A stretch of 64,000 nucleotides of DNA from NCBI RefSeq assembly GCF_003710985.1, contig NZ_RHHT01000002.1, forward strand, positions 62,001 through 126,000, written 5' to 3'. Made by a program: the position numbers and the translations under genes. The notes beneath the pieces are model-generated. The model saw only the letters and a program-made list of their open reading frames with translations, had not been told where the DNA came from and ran no database searches. Shown piece after piece: positions 18,652-27,399 of the stretch; position 1 is the first letter of the stretch, and the number at the start of each line of letters is the position of its first letter. This DNA comes from Brevibacillus panacihumi (GTDB taxonomy: Bacteria; Bacillota; Bacilli; Brevibacillales; Brevibacillaceae).

Positions 18652-19367
18652 TCCTGCCCGATTGTTTGCTTCTTGTTTTTATACTCTTCACGCGCAAGCT
18701 GCCATTGGTCCTGCGCCATGCGTATGATACCGCTTTCCATTGTACGGCCGCGAAACTCCAATGCCTTGCCGAAGTAGCGGATGGCGTTGTCAAATTCGCC
18801 AAGCCGCCGATGCAGTTCGCCAATGAGGTATAACAATCGCACCTCCGACATTTCCTTGTCCCCGACCGTATAATCCGAGTGGATGTAGGATTGCTCGTAT
18901 TCGTCTACAGCCATGCCGATAAAGCGAAGCTCTTCCGCAGTGTTTTCAGCAAAGCGGTACAGCCAGGCCAGGCGTAGATACAACCCTGCTTTGACAGAGT
19001 GCGGTTGATCAGTCAACGCAGCTGCATAGATCGCCAATTTATAGCAGGCAATCGCTTCTTCCTCTCGACGGAAGGAGCCAAAATGCTTGCTGGTCCACTT
19101 GGCAGTGATGTTCTTTTGCACGCTCTTGGCTTGTGAGGGTGTCAGCTTGAGATTGAACTGGTCGGTAAAAGAGAAGCCGCATTGCGGGCAGACGTGAACG
19201 GAGTACAGGATCGGATTCAGCGATTTGTCCTTGAATTGTGTACAAAAATCGGTATCCCGGTGCTGGACTGCGAGGGAGCCGCTGCGAACTCGCTTGGTAG
19301 TAAAAGGGGTCTCACAATGGCGACAGTTGACGGATTTGTCGTAAAGCACGTTATGAAGATCGATCAT
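18642..19367 (-). CDS. DUF2225 family protein with zinc-ribbon and TPR-like region
   Basis: 241 residues from the ATG at 19367 (MIDLHNVLYDKSVN...), with AAAAGGGGAAG upstream. An in-frame start at 19412 adds 15 residues without a site. The N-terminal part has two Cys pairs, CRHC (about residues 15-18) and CPQC (about 60-63), consistent with a zinc ribbon. The C-terminal part is helical with TPR-like repeats (AIACYKLAIYAAAL, AIRYFGKALEFRG). The family is widespread in Firmicutes and its function is unknown. It is divergent from pheST. Confidence 0.8.
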   Translation of the reverse strand: MIDLHNVLYDKSVNCRHCETPFTTKRVRSGSLAVQHRDTDFCTQFKDKSLNPILYSVHVCPQCGFSFTDQFNLKLTPSQAKSVQKNITAKWTSKHFGSFRREEEAIACYKLAIYAAALTDQPHSVKAGLYLRLAWLYRFAENTAEELRFIGMAVDEYEQSYIHSDYTVGDKEMSEVRLLYLIGELHRRLGEFDNAIRYFGKALEFRGRTMESGIIRMAQDQWQLAREEYKNKKQTIGQETG

Positions 19368-19436
19368 TTCAGACTTCCCCTTTTCTGCGTGATGCCTGTT
19401 TTTACTTGTCAATTAGGGTGGACTTGTTATGTATCG

Positions 19437-19465
19437 TTGAAAGTTATTCTCCGTTACGCTATAAT
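19437..19465 (+). promoter_or_regulatory. Sigma-A promoter of pheST
   Basis: TTGAAA (19437-19442), a 17-bp spacer and a perfect TATAAT (19460-19465). The transcript would begin near 19472, just before the T-box leader. Confidence 0.85.
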
Positions 19466-19489
19466 TTCCATACGGATTCATTATAACCG

Positions 19490-19759
19490 AAAGCGATGAT
19501 AGAGACTAGTACGCAGGAACTACGTGTTCGCAGGGAGAAGGTGCCGGGGACTGGAAGCATCTTTAACGCGCTAGCTGCCGAATTCACTCTGAAGCCGCAC
19601 TCTGAACCGCTTAAGCGAAGTAGGAGCAAGCCGGGTCATTCCCGTTACCAATGATCTAAGTGAGACTGCAGGCATATGACTACAGCCTGTCTGTCTAACA
19701 AGGGTGGTACCGCGAGAAAAAGTAACTCGTCCCTTTTGGGGGCGGGTTTTTCTTTTTTT
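19490..19759 (+). ncRNA. T-box leader controlling pheST (phenylalanyl-tRNA sensing)
   Basis: A Stem I region begins with AGAGACTAGTA. The specifier is probably TTC (Phe) within GAATTCACT at about 19582-19590. The T-box sequence AAGGGTGGTACCGCG lies at 19700-19714, and the competing terminator AACTCGTCCC/GGGGCGGGTT with a long T run at 19724-19759. Uncharged tRNA-Phe should stabilise the antiterminator and allow transcription of pheS and pheT. This fills the 476-bp gap between the DUF2225 gene and pheS. Confidence 0.92.
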
Positions 19760-19843
19760 GCAGCAGGGCTTCACCAAACTTTCGGGGAGCCAAGACTTTT
19801 GCATGAGAACCAAACGATGTTAAAGAAAAAGGAGCGATTCAAC

Positions 19844-20878
19844 GTGCAAACTCGGTTGCAAGAGATGAAGGAGTCCGCGCTCGGCCAGATCAGCCAAGTG
19901 ACGGATTCCGCCCAACTCCAGGATTTGCGGGTCAAATACCTGGGGAAGAAAGGTGAGTTGACAGAACTTTTGCGTGGAATGGGCAGTCTGTCACCGGAAG
20001 AACGTCCCCTCGTCGGACAATTGGTCAATGAAGTGCGGGGAGCCCTGGAAGCCGCTTTTACCCAAAAGCAGTCTGCCTTGGACGAGGCGGTTCTGCATGC
20101 CAAGCTGGCATCCCAAACCATTGACGTGACATTGCCGGGACGTCCGGTTCCGACCGGGACGATGCACCCGCTCTCCCGCATCATTGAGGAGATCGAGGAT
20201 ATTTTCATCGGTCTTGGCTTTGAGATTGCGGAAGGACCGGAAGTGGAGATGGATCACTTCAACTTCGAAATGCTCAATCTGCCCAAAGACCATCCGGCTC
20301 GCGACATGCAGGATTCCTTTTACATGACTGACGAGATCTTGCTGCGTACGCATACCTCTCCTGTGCAGGCACGTACGATGCTGAAGAAGCAGGGAGATAC
20401 GCCAGTGAAGATCATCTGCCCTGGGAAAGTGTATCGCCGCGACGATGACGATGCGACGCACTCCCACCAGTTCACGCAGATCGAGGGTCTGGTGGTGGAC
20501 AAAGGAATCGGGATGAGTGACCTGAAAGGAACACTGCTAACCTTTGCCAAGCAAATGTTCGGTCCGACCCAACAGGTTCGTCTGCGTCCCAGCTTCTTCC
20601 CGTTCACGGAGCCAAGTGCGGAAGTGGATCTGCAATGCTTCAACTGCGGCGGGGATGGCTGCCGGGTGTGCAAACAGACGGGCTGGATCGAGATCCTGGG
20701 CTCTGGCATGGTACACCCGCGGGTACTGGAAATGGCCGGCTACAATCCGCAGGAAGTAAGCGGTTTTGCCTTTGGCATGGGTGTGGAACGGATTGCGATG
20801 TTGAAATACGGAGTGGAAGATATTCGCCATTTTTATACCAATGACGTGCGTTTCCTGCGTCAATTCAACCGAGGATAG
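19844..20878 (+). CDS. pheS: Phenylalanyl-tRNA synthetase alpha subunit
   Basis: 344 residues from the GTG at 19844, chosen because AAGGAG lies nine bases upstream and the length equals that of B. subtilis PheS. Longer frames run into the T-box terminator. The N-terminal coiled-coil (about 1-85) is followed by the class II aaRS core: motif 1 around [20 protein letters not shown], motif 2 around [21 protein letters not shown] and motif 3 around [18 protein letters not shown] Cys-rich knuckle ([12 protein letters not shown], about 262-273) may bind zinc. It forms an alpha2-beta2 enzyme with PheT. Confidence 0.97.
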   Translation: MQTRLQEMKESALGQISQVTDSAQLQDLRVKYLGKKGELTELLRGMGSLSPEERPLVGQLVNEVRGALEAAFTQKQSALDEAVLHAKLASQTIDVTLPGRPVPTGTMHPLSRIIEEIEDIFIGLGFEIAEGPEVEMDHFNFEMLNLPKDHPARDMQDSFYMTDEILLRTHTSPVQARTMLKKQGDTPVKIICPGKVYRRDDDDATHSHQFTQIEGLVVDKGIGMSDLKGTLLTFAKQMFGPTQQVRLRPSFFPFTEPSAEVDLQCFNCGGDGCRVCKQTGWIEILGSGMVHPRVLEMAGYNPQEVSGFAFGMGVERIAMLKYGVEDIRHFYTNDVRFLRQFNRG

Positions 20879-20893
20879 AGAGGAGAGGCGAAG

Positions 20894-23317
20894 ATGAAGG
20901 TATCGTATCAATGGTTATCGGAATATGTCGATCTGAGCGGCATCACACCGCATGATCTGGCGGAGAAGCTGACGCGCAGCGGGATCGAAGTGGACGCGGT
21001 GGAATCGCGCAACGCTGGGGTTTCCAACGTTGTCATCGGCTATGTGAAAGAACGCAGCAAACATCCGGATGCTGATCGTCTGAACGTATGCATCGTCGAT
21101 GTTGGGCAAGAACAGGACTTGCAGATCGTATGCGGGGCGCCGAACGTCGCACAGGGACAAAAAGTGGTGGTCGCACTGGTAGGTGCGCATCTGCCGGGAG
21201 ATCTCAAAATCAAGCGTTCCAAACTGCGCGGTGTCGAATCGCAAGGCATGATCTGCTCCGCCAAGGAATTGGGCCTCAACGACAAGCTGCTGGCGAAGGA
21301 TCAGCAGGAGGGCATCATGGTCCTGCCGGAGGATGCCGAAGTCGGAATGGACGCCGTCTCTTATCTGGGAATGGATGATTACGTGCTGGAATTGGGACTC
21401 ACCCCTAACCGTTCGGACTGTCTCAGCATGCTCGGCGTCGCTCATGAGGTAGCGGCGATTTACGGCAAGGAGGTTTTGTTCCCTGCCATCGAGATCGAGG
21501 AGAATGGCGAGGCCAACCCGGTTCAAGTACGGATTGATGCAAAAGAGGAATGCCATCAGTACCATGGACGTCATTTTACTGATGCCAAGATCACCAGTTC
21601 TCCGCAGTGGATGAAAAATCGCCTGATGGCCGCAGGAATGCGCCCGATCAATAATGTCGTGGACGTAACCAACTACGTCCTGTTGGAATACGGTCAACCG
21701 CTGCACGCTTTCGACGCGAGCCAAGTGACAGACCGCTCCATTATTGTACGTCTGGCCCAAGATGGTGAAGAGATTGTTACCCTGGACGATCAAATCCGCA
21801 AGCTGGATGCCCAAACGCTGTTGATTACCGATCCGCAAAAAGGCTTGGCCATCGCAGGGGTGATGGGGGGAGCCAACTCGGAAATCAACGATGATACGAA
21901 GGAAATTATTTTGGAGGCAGCCTGGTTCACACCGCAGACGGTTCGCAGCACTTCCCGCAAGCTGGGAATGCGAACAGAAGGCTGCGTGCGTTGGGAAAAA
22001 GGGGTAGACCCGTTGCGCGTAAAAGAAGCCGGGGAGCGCGCTGCAGCTTTGATCCAGCAATTGTCTGGCGCAAAGGTTTCCCGGGGAGTAGCGAGCACCG
22101 TCGTTTCGGAGGGCAAACCTGCTGTCGTAAGCATTACCTTGGACAAAATCAACCAGCATCTGGGTACATCCTTGAATGCTTCAGAGGTATCGCCGATTTT
22201 TGACCGCCTGCAGTTCCCTTATGTCGTAGAGGGCAATACTTGGACGGTAACGGTTCCTACCAGACGTGGAGATATCACATTGCCGGAGGACCTGGTGGAA
22301 GAAGTTGCCCGACTGTATGGCTATGACAAGATTCCGACCAGCCTGCCGACAGGAGTGACTACCCAAGGACAGCTTACTGCAGATCAGCAGCTGCGCCGGA
22401 CGATTCGCCGCCACCTGATTGGCGCGGGGCTGAATGAAGCCATTTCTTACGCTCTCGTCTCCCCGGAACGCGTGGAGGACGTGGCCGGATTGCACGAAGG
22501 CAAGACAAACCCGGTCGCCCTGCTCATGCCAATGAGCGAGGAACACAGTGTCCTGCGCACCAGTCTTCTGCCAAGCCTGTTGAGTACTGTGGCTTACAAC
22601 AAAAATCGACAAAATCATGATGTTTCGATCTTTGAGCTGGGACGGGTATTCCTCAATCGTGAGGCTGTATTAAACGAATTGCCGGAAGAACGCGTATACG
22701 TAGGCGGAGCCATGACGGGTCAATGGATGCCGCAAAACTGGATGGGAGCCAAACAGCCTGTCGATTTTTATCAGATCAAGGGTGTGGTCGAATCTCTGCT
22801 GCATGCACTGGGCATCCAGAATGTCACCTACAAAGCAGCTTCCGATTTGGCGGGCATGCATCCGGGACGCACTGCTGAAGTGTGGTCGAAAGAAAATCGC
22901 CTGGGATTCCTGGGTCAAGTCCATCCGGGAACGGAGAAGGCCTATGATCTGTCCGAAACCTATGTCTTCCAGTTGGATATTGCGAAGCTGGGCGAAGCGG
23001 CGAGCGACGTGGGGCATTACAACCAACTGCCGAAATTCCCTGCCGTGACGAGGGACCTGGCACTCGTCGTGGACCGCGATGTCAGCGCAGGGACTCTTCA
23101 GGCTACGATTCGCGAAGCAGCCGGAGACTTGCTTGAGTCGTTGACCCTTTTTGATGTCTACACGGGTGAACGCATTGCCCAAGACAAGAAAAGCATGGCC
23201 TTTTCCCTGGTGTTCCGTCATCCGGAGCGCACCTTGCAAGATGAGGAGATTCAACAAGTTACGACAGCAGTGATCGAAGCACTGAAAACAGCAACAGGCG
23301 CAGAATTGCGCATGTAG
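20894..23317 (+). CDS. pheT: Phenylalanyl-tRNA synthetase beta subunit
   Basis: 807 residues. Domains in order: N-terminal strand, EMAP-II-like tRNA-binding OB fold (about 40-150, with KHPDADRLNVCIVDVG), B3/B4 editing domain (about 210-385), B5 DNA-binding-like domain (about 400-475), the catalytic-like core (about 490-690), and the C-terminal FDX-ACB anticodon-binding domain (about 710-805, KFPAVTRDLALVVD). GAGAGGCGAAG precedes the ATG 15 bp after pheS. In B. subtilis rnhC follows, but here zapA comes next. Confidence 0.97.
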   Translation: MKVSYQWLSEYVDLSGITPHDLAEKLTRSGIEVDAVESRNAGVSNVVIGYVKERSKHPDADRLNVCIVDVGQEQDLQIVCGAPNVAQGQKVVVALVGAHLPGDLKIKRSKLRGVESQGMICSAKELGLNDKLLAKDQQEGIMVLPEDAEVGMDAVSYLGMDDYVLELGLTPNRSDCLSMLGVAHEVAAIYGKEVLFPAIEIEENGEANPVQVRIDAKEECHQYHGRHFTDAKITSSPQWMKNRLMAAGMRPINNVVDVTNYVLLEYGQPLHAFDASQVTDRSIIVRLAQDGEEIVTLDDQIRKLDAQTLLITDPQKGLAIAGVMGGANSEINDDTKEIILEAAWFTPQTVRSTSRKLGMRTEGCVRWEKGVDPLRVKEAGERAAALIQQLSGAKVSRGVASTVVSEGKPAVVSITLDKINQHLGTSLNASEVSPIFDRLQFPYVVEGNTWTVTVPTRRGDITLPEDLVEEVARLYGYDKIPTSLPTGVTTQGQLTADQQLRRTIRRHLIGAGLNEAISYALVSPERVEDVAGLHEGKTNPVALLMPMSEEHSVLRTSLLPSLLSTVAYNKNRQNHDVSIFELGRVFLNREAVLNELPEERVYVGGAMTGQWMPQNWMGAKQPVDFYQIKGVVESLLHALGIQNVTYKAASDLAGMHPGRTAEVWSKENRLGFLGQVHPGTEKAYDLSETYVFQLDIAKLGEAASDVGHYNQLPKFPAVTRDLALVVDRDVSAGTLQATIREAAGDLLESLTLFDVYTGERIAQDKKSMAFSLVFRHPERTLQDEEIQQVTTAVIEALKTATGAELRM

Positions 23318-23413
23318 GCTGTTGAATGAAAGGACAGCTTGACGAATTATGACATTTTCAGTAACCTAAAAAGGATACAGTAGAGCAAAGGTCGCAGTAG
23401 GGAGGAACCCTTC

Positions 23414-23683
23414 GTGCAAGGTGATGGAAAAAATCGTTTGACGGTTGATATCTATGGCCAACAATACCGGTTGAGTGGCAAGGCGAGTGTAAATCACATA
23501 CGTACGGTGGCCGGCTTCGTTGACGACAAGATGAACGAGATCGCCAACGGGAATCATCGTTTGGACACGGCCAAGATCGCCGTACTTACTGCAGTCAATA
23601 TCGCGGATGAGTACTACCGCCTTCGCCAAGAGTACGAAGAACTGCTGAGACTCCTTCAGGAAGACGCAAAAGAAAAGTTATAA
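23414..23683 (+). CDS. zapA: Cell division protein ZapA
   Basis: 89 residues, typical ZapA length. The GTG at 23414 is preceded by GGAGGAACCCTTC. The fold is an N-terminal beta-hairpin domain (NRLTVDIYGQQYRLSG) followed by a long helix (about 40-88, DTAKIAVLTAVNIADEYYRL) that forms the coiled-coil dimer. ZapA cross-links FtsZ protofilaments at the division ring. Its place after pheT resembles yshA in B. subtilis. Confidence 0.9.
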   Translation: MQGDGKNRLTVDIYGQQYRLSGKASVNHIRTVAGFVDDKMNEIANGNHRLDTAKIAVLTAVNIADEYYRLRQEYEELLRLLQEDAKEKL

Positions 23684-23700
23684 ATTCGTGAAAACACAAA

Positions 23701-23726
23701 AAAGAGAGGCCTATGCCTCTCTTTTT
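23701..23726. terminator. Bidirectional terminator between zapA and the YvlD-like gene
   Basis: AGAGAGGC (23703-23710), loop CTAT, GCCTCTCT (23715-23722) and a T run on the plus strand. The A run at 23698-23703 gives the minus strand its own U tract. Confidence 0.85.
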
Positions 23727-23756
23727 CACATTTGCATGTCGTATGGAATCAAGTGA

Positions 23757-24119
23757 TCAAGTTTCTTGGCGATTGCGGGGCTCCCCGAGATTGTTCTTGA
23801 TGGGGATAAACAAGTCGATGATCCCGATGACCAGTGAGGCTAGAAGCGCTCCCAGAATGGTGACGCGGAAACCAGCGACGAAAAACTGTGTGATGTAGAT
23901 GACTACAGCACTGACGAGAAAACCGACAATCCCACGGTTATAGGGTGAGATGCGATCCCCGAACAGGGATTCAACAATCCAACCGATGACGGCGATAACA
24001 ACAGCCGCTAACAGCGCTGTCCAAAAGCTGTTTACAGAAAAGCCGGGTACGAGAAAACCGACAAACATCAGTACGACAGCGGCTACAATAAAGCGGATGA
24101 CATGGCGCATGAATGTCAA
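23757..24119 (-). CDS. Phage holin family 4 / YvlD-like membrane protein
   Basis: 120 residues with four hydrophobic helices (about 7-27, 33-51, 62-81 and 85-106). The TTG at 24119 is taken as start because AGGAGG lies eight bases before it. The ATG three codons in is too far from that site. The repeats GFLVPGFSV...ALLAAVVIAVIGW and GFRVTILGALLASLVIGIID are typical of the YvlD-like group classed with phage holin family 4, which are chromosomal membrane proteins of unclear role. There is no prophage context. It occupies the place where B. subtilis has cvpA and polX, in the opposite direction. Confidence 0.75.
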   Translation of the reverse strand: MTFMRHVIRFIVAAVVLMFVGFLVPGFSVNSFWTALLAAVVIAVIGWIVESLFGDRISPYNRGIVGFLVSAVVIYITQFFVAGFRVTILGALLASLVIGIIDLFIPIKNNLGEPRNRQET

Positions 24120-24221
24120 GTCTACTCCTCCTTTTTGTGTTGTATCAGTCTCATTCTGGCTTAATTGAAAGCTGTTTATCCATCTATAGGATGTGTAAAA
24201 TTATCCTTGAAGAAGTCGGCG

Positions 24222-24230
24222 TGCTATAAT
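24222..24230 (+). promoter_or_regulatory. Extended -10 promoter of mutS2
   Basis: TGCTATAAT, an extended -10 element. TTATCC, 18 bp upstream of the TATAAT, is a poor -35, as is common for extended -10 promoters. Confidence 0.6.
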
Positions 24231-24316
24231 GGTGGATAATCACCGATGAAGAAGCTTGACACCCTGCGGCATAAGCTATGTTGGCGAGGCCGAAGGAGGA
24301 TATGAGGAGGATCAAA

Positions 24317-26674
24317 GTGGAACAACGGGTCTTAAAAACCTTGGAATACGACAAAATTATCGCCATGTTGATCGACAAGGCGTCCAGCACATACGGCAAA
24401 GAAAAAGCGGCAGAATTGATCCCGGCCACGACCCTGGAACAGGCAAATATCGCTCAGCGTGGAACAGCAGAGGCCGCGACGGTATTGCGTCTGAAAGGAA
24501 GCGCGCCACTGGGAGGAATACGCGACATCCGTGGTCCTGTTCAACGCGCCAGGCTCAATGCAATGCTCTCTCCAAGCGAACTGTTGGACATCGCCAGCAC
24601 GATCGGCTCTGGACGCAGGCTGAAAAACTTTCTGCTGGATATGGCAGAAAACGTGGAGCTCCCCCTGATGCAAGTCCAGGCTGAGCGAATCGAGGGATTG
24701 CGTGATCTGGAGTCTGAGATTCGCCGCTGTATCGACGAAAACAGCGAAGTGCTGGACAGCGCCAGTGTGGAGCTGCGCCAGGTTCGCCAGGAGATCAGGC
24801 AGGTCGAATCGCGCATTCGGGAAAAGCTGGATCAGATGACCCGCTCTTCCTCCTACCAGAAGATGTTGATGGAAAACATCGTAACGATCCGTGGAGACCG
24901 CTTTGTCATCCCGGTCAAACAAGAGTATCGCCATGTATTCGGAGGCATCGTACACGATCAGTCAGCGTCGGGAGCTACCTTGTTTATCGAACCGGAAGTC
25001 ATCGTGACGATGAACAACAAGCTGCGTGAGCTTCGCCTGCGCGAGGAGCGTGAGGTAGAGCGGATTTTGTATCTGCTGACCGAACAGGTTTCCTTCGCGG
25101 TGGAAGCATTATTGGAAAATGTGGATGCGTTGACTGAGCTTGACTTCATGTTTGCCAAGGCTCAATTAGCCTGGAGCATGAAAGCGGTCTGTCCGCGCTT
25201 GAACGACAGCGGCTATTTGCGCATGAAAAAAGCGCGTCATCCGCTGATTCCGCGTGAGGTAGTCGTCCCTGTAGATGTAGAGCTGGGCGGCGAGTATCAG
25301 GCGATTGTCGTCACCGGACCGAATACCGGGGGGAAAACGGTATCGCTGAAAACGATCGGGCTGCTGTCCCTGATGGCGATGGCGGGATTGCATATTCCGG
25401 CAGAGGAAGAGAGTGAAATGACGGTCTTCTCCTCAGTCTATGCCGACATCGGGGATGAGCAGTCTATTGAGCAAAGCCTTTCTACCTTTTCCAGCCATAT
25501 GACCAACATCATTCACATCCTGGCTTCGATGGATGAGCGCAGCCTGGTCCTCTTCGACGAGCTGGGCGCCGGTACGGACCCGACAGAGGGAGCGGCATTG
25601 GCGATGTCCATCATCGATCATGTGATCTCCTCCGGAGCTAGGCTGGTAGCCACAACGCACTACAGTGAGCTGAAGGCGTACGCCTACGACAGGCCTGAGG
25701 TCATCAATGCCAGCGTGGAGTTTGATGTCGAGACGCTGCGCCCGACCTACCGGCTGCTGATCGGTGTCCCGGGTCGTTCCAATGCTTTTGCCATTGCTCG
25801 ACGCCTCGGGCTGCCCGAGGAGATCATCGAAGTGGCGCGCGGCTCCATCAGCGAAGAAGACAATCAGGTGGAGAGCATGATTGCTTCCCTGGAGCGCAAT
25901 CGCAAGACCGCAGAAGCCGAGCGGCAAGAAGCAGAGAAGCTGCGCCGGGAAGCAGAAGAATTGCGCCGCCAGCTGGAAGAGGAAAGGGCACGTTTTGCCG
26001 AAGAAAAAAACAAGCGGATGGAGCAGGCGGAGGACGAGGCGCGAATCGCTGTCCAGTTAGCCAAGGAAGAGGCCGAAGCGATCATCCGCGAGTTGCGCGA
26101 CATGCGCGACGAGGGCGTCGAGATCAAGGAACACCGTCTCATTGAAGCGAAAAAGCGACTCGGCAATGCCGTGCTGGAGCTGGAAAAGGAAAAGGTGAAA
26201 AAACCAGCGAAGGCCGTCCGTGCCACACAAGTCAAAGTAGGGGACGAGGTCATGGTCACAAGCTTCGGCCAAAAGGGCTTTGTTCTGGAAAAAGTGAATA
26301 ACGACGAATATCTGGTGCAAATCGGCATCATGAAAATGAAAGTAAAACGGGATGACATGAACGTGGTGAAGCCAGCCAAAAACGAGCAGCAGGCAGCCCC
26401 GTACACATCTGTAAAACGCAGAAGCGACTCCATCAAAATGGATTTGGACCTTCGCGGCTACAACGTGGAGGACGGCATTCGCGAAATCGAACAATTTTTG
26501 GACGATGCCCTGTTGGCCGGACTGCATTCTGTCTCCATCATTCACGGTCATGGCACAGGCGTTTTGCGCAAAGGCGTGCATGAATACCTGCGCCACCATC
26601 GCAATGTTAAATCCTTCCGTCTAGGCGGACAGGGAGAGGGCGGCGTTGGAGCTACCATTGCCGAACTGAAATAA
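24317..26674 (+). CDS. mutS2: Endonuclease MutS2 (ribosome rescue/recombination ATPase)
   Basis: 785 residues from the GTG at 24317, which has GAGGAGG six bases upstream. This equals the B. subtilis MutS2 length. The core and lever helices run to about 320. The ABC-type ATPase follows, with Walker A GPNTGGKT at residues 334-341, the signature around STFSSHMTNI and Walker B LVLFDELGAGTDP. A charged coiled coil (about 520-630), a KOW-like segment (VGDEVMVTSFGQKG) and the C-terminal Smr nuclease domain (HGHGTGVLRKG) complete it. The protein acts on collided ribosomes or branched DNA rather than in mismatch repair. The DUF350 gene follows by 16 bp. Confidence 0.95.
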   Translation: MEQRVLKTLEYDKIIAMLIDKASSTYGKEKAAELIPATTLEQANIAQRGTAEAATVLRLKGSAPLGGIRDIRGPVQRARLNAMLSPSELLDIASTIGSGRRLKNFLLDMAENVELPLMQVQAERIEGLRDLESEIRRCIDENSEVLDSASVELRQVRQEIRQVESRIREKLDQMTRSSSYQKMLMENIVTIRGDRFVIPVKQEYRHVFGGIVHDQSASGATLFIEPEVIVTMNNKLRELRLREEREVERILYLLTEQVSFAVEALLENVDALTELDFMFAKAQLAWSMKAVCPRLNDSGYLRMKKARHPLIPREVVVPVDVELGGEYQAIVVTGPNTGGKTVSLKTIGLLSLMAMAGLHIPAEEESEMTVFSSVYADIGDEQSIEQSLSTFSSHMTNIIHILASMDERSLVLFDELGAGTDPTEGAALAMSIIDHVISSGARLVATTHYSELKAYAYDRPEVINASVEFDVETLRPTYRLLIGVPGRSNAFAIARRLGLPEEIIEVARGSISEEDNQVESMIASLERNRKTAEAERQEAEKLRREAEELRRQLEEERARFAEEKNKRMEQAEDEARIAVQLAKEEAEAIIRELRDMRDEGVEIKEHRLIEAKKRLGNAVLELEKEKVKKPAKAVRATQVKVGDEVMVTSFGQKGFVLEKVNNDEYLVQIGIMKMKVKRDDMNVVKPAKNEQQAAPYTSVKRRSDSIKMDLDLRGYNVEDGIREIEQFLDDALLAGLHSVSIIHGHGTGVLRKGVHEYLRHHRNVKSFRLGGQGEGGVGATIAELK

Positions 26675-26690
26675 AGGTGGAGGAGAAGCT

Positions 26691-27101
26691 ATGGGGGACC
26701 TTCTACACAATCCATACTTTGCGACAGCGGCCAATTTTGCGGTTACGGGACTGGCGATGATCGTCTTTTTGTCCCTGTTTGAGCTGGTTACGCGCTACCA
26801 GGTATGGGAGGAGCTAAAAAAAGGAAATCTGGCTGTTGCCTTGGCAACAGGCGGCAAGATATTTGGGATAGCCAATATATTCCGCTATTCGATCTCCGAG
26901 CATGTCTCGATCGGGCAAGCGCTGATCTGGGGAACGTTTGGCTACGTGCTTTTGCTGGTCTGCTATTTTATCTTCGAGTTTATGACACCCGGTTATAAGA
27001 TTGACGATGAAATCGCCAAAGGAAATCTGGCAATCGGCTTCATAGCCATGATGATCTCGATCGGATTTTCCTATGTGATCGGTGCCAGTCTCGTGCGTTA
27101 G
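26691..27101 (+). CDS. DUF350 membrane protein (YshE-like)
   Basis: 136 residues with four predicted helices and the duplicated motif of DUF350: ELVTRYQVWEELKKGNLAVALATGGKIFGIA and its second half DDEIAKGNLAIGFIAMMIS. The function is unknown. AGGTGGAGGAG precedes the ATG. In B. subtilis yshE likewise follows mutSB and lies upstream of lcfA, so this gene marks the left edge of the extra 23-kb block. Confidence 0.85.
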   Translation: MGDLLHNPYFATAANFAVTGLAMIVFLSLFELVTRYQVWEELKKGNLAVALATGGKIFGIANIFRYSISEHVSIGQALIWGTFGYVLLLVCYFIFEFMTPGYKIDDEIAKGNLAIGFIAMMISIGFSYVIGASLVR

Positions 27102-27252
27102 CGGGTGGAGTCCCGCATCGGGTTGAACCTCTGGGAAATCGAGAGTATAATAATCCATTGGCAGAGCCTGCGGGACACATCCGAGAGATTCGCAAAAAGA
27201 AGACCCGGCGATTGAATCGATGCTGATTATTTGGTTGGGGAGGAGCGCGTCG

Positions 27253-27327
27253 TTGGAAACCTTGTACAAGGTGCTCATTGTGATGTGCGCACTGTTTATC
27301 ATTGCAGGCGTTTACTACCTGATGTAA
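27253..27327 (+). CDS. Putative 24-residue single-pass membrane peptide
   Basis: TTG start with GGGGAGGAG seven bases upstream, then 23 codons and TAA. The peptide is LETLYKVLIVMCALFIIAGV followed by YYLM: a short charged start and one hydrophobic helix of about 16-18 residues. It is too short for normal gene calling and I recognise no family. The ideal ribosome site and spacing, and the run of hydrophobic codons ending cleanly before the next gene's leader, support translation. It may be cotranscribed with the dehydrogenase that starts 72 bp later. Confidence 0.5.
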   Translation: METLYKVLIVMCALFIIAGVYYLM

Positions 27328-27399
27328 TGGATGCCAGACAACACCTGCGCTACTATGCGCAGTTATATGCCAAGAGAGAATGGAAAGAGGAGATACGCA

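Noticed and set aside
23757-24119. Phage holin as sign of a prophage
   Set aside because: No other phage gene is near; the protein is of the chromosomal YvlD-like type.
24278-24316. Longer mutS2 start
   Set aside because: The GTG at 24317 has the better ribosome site and gives the family length.
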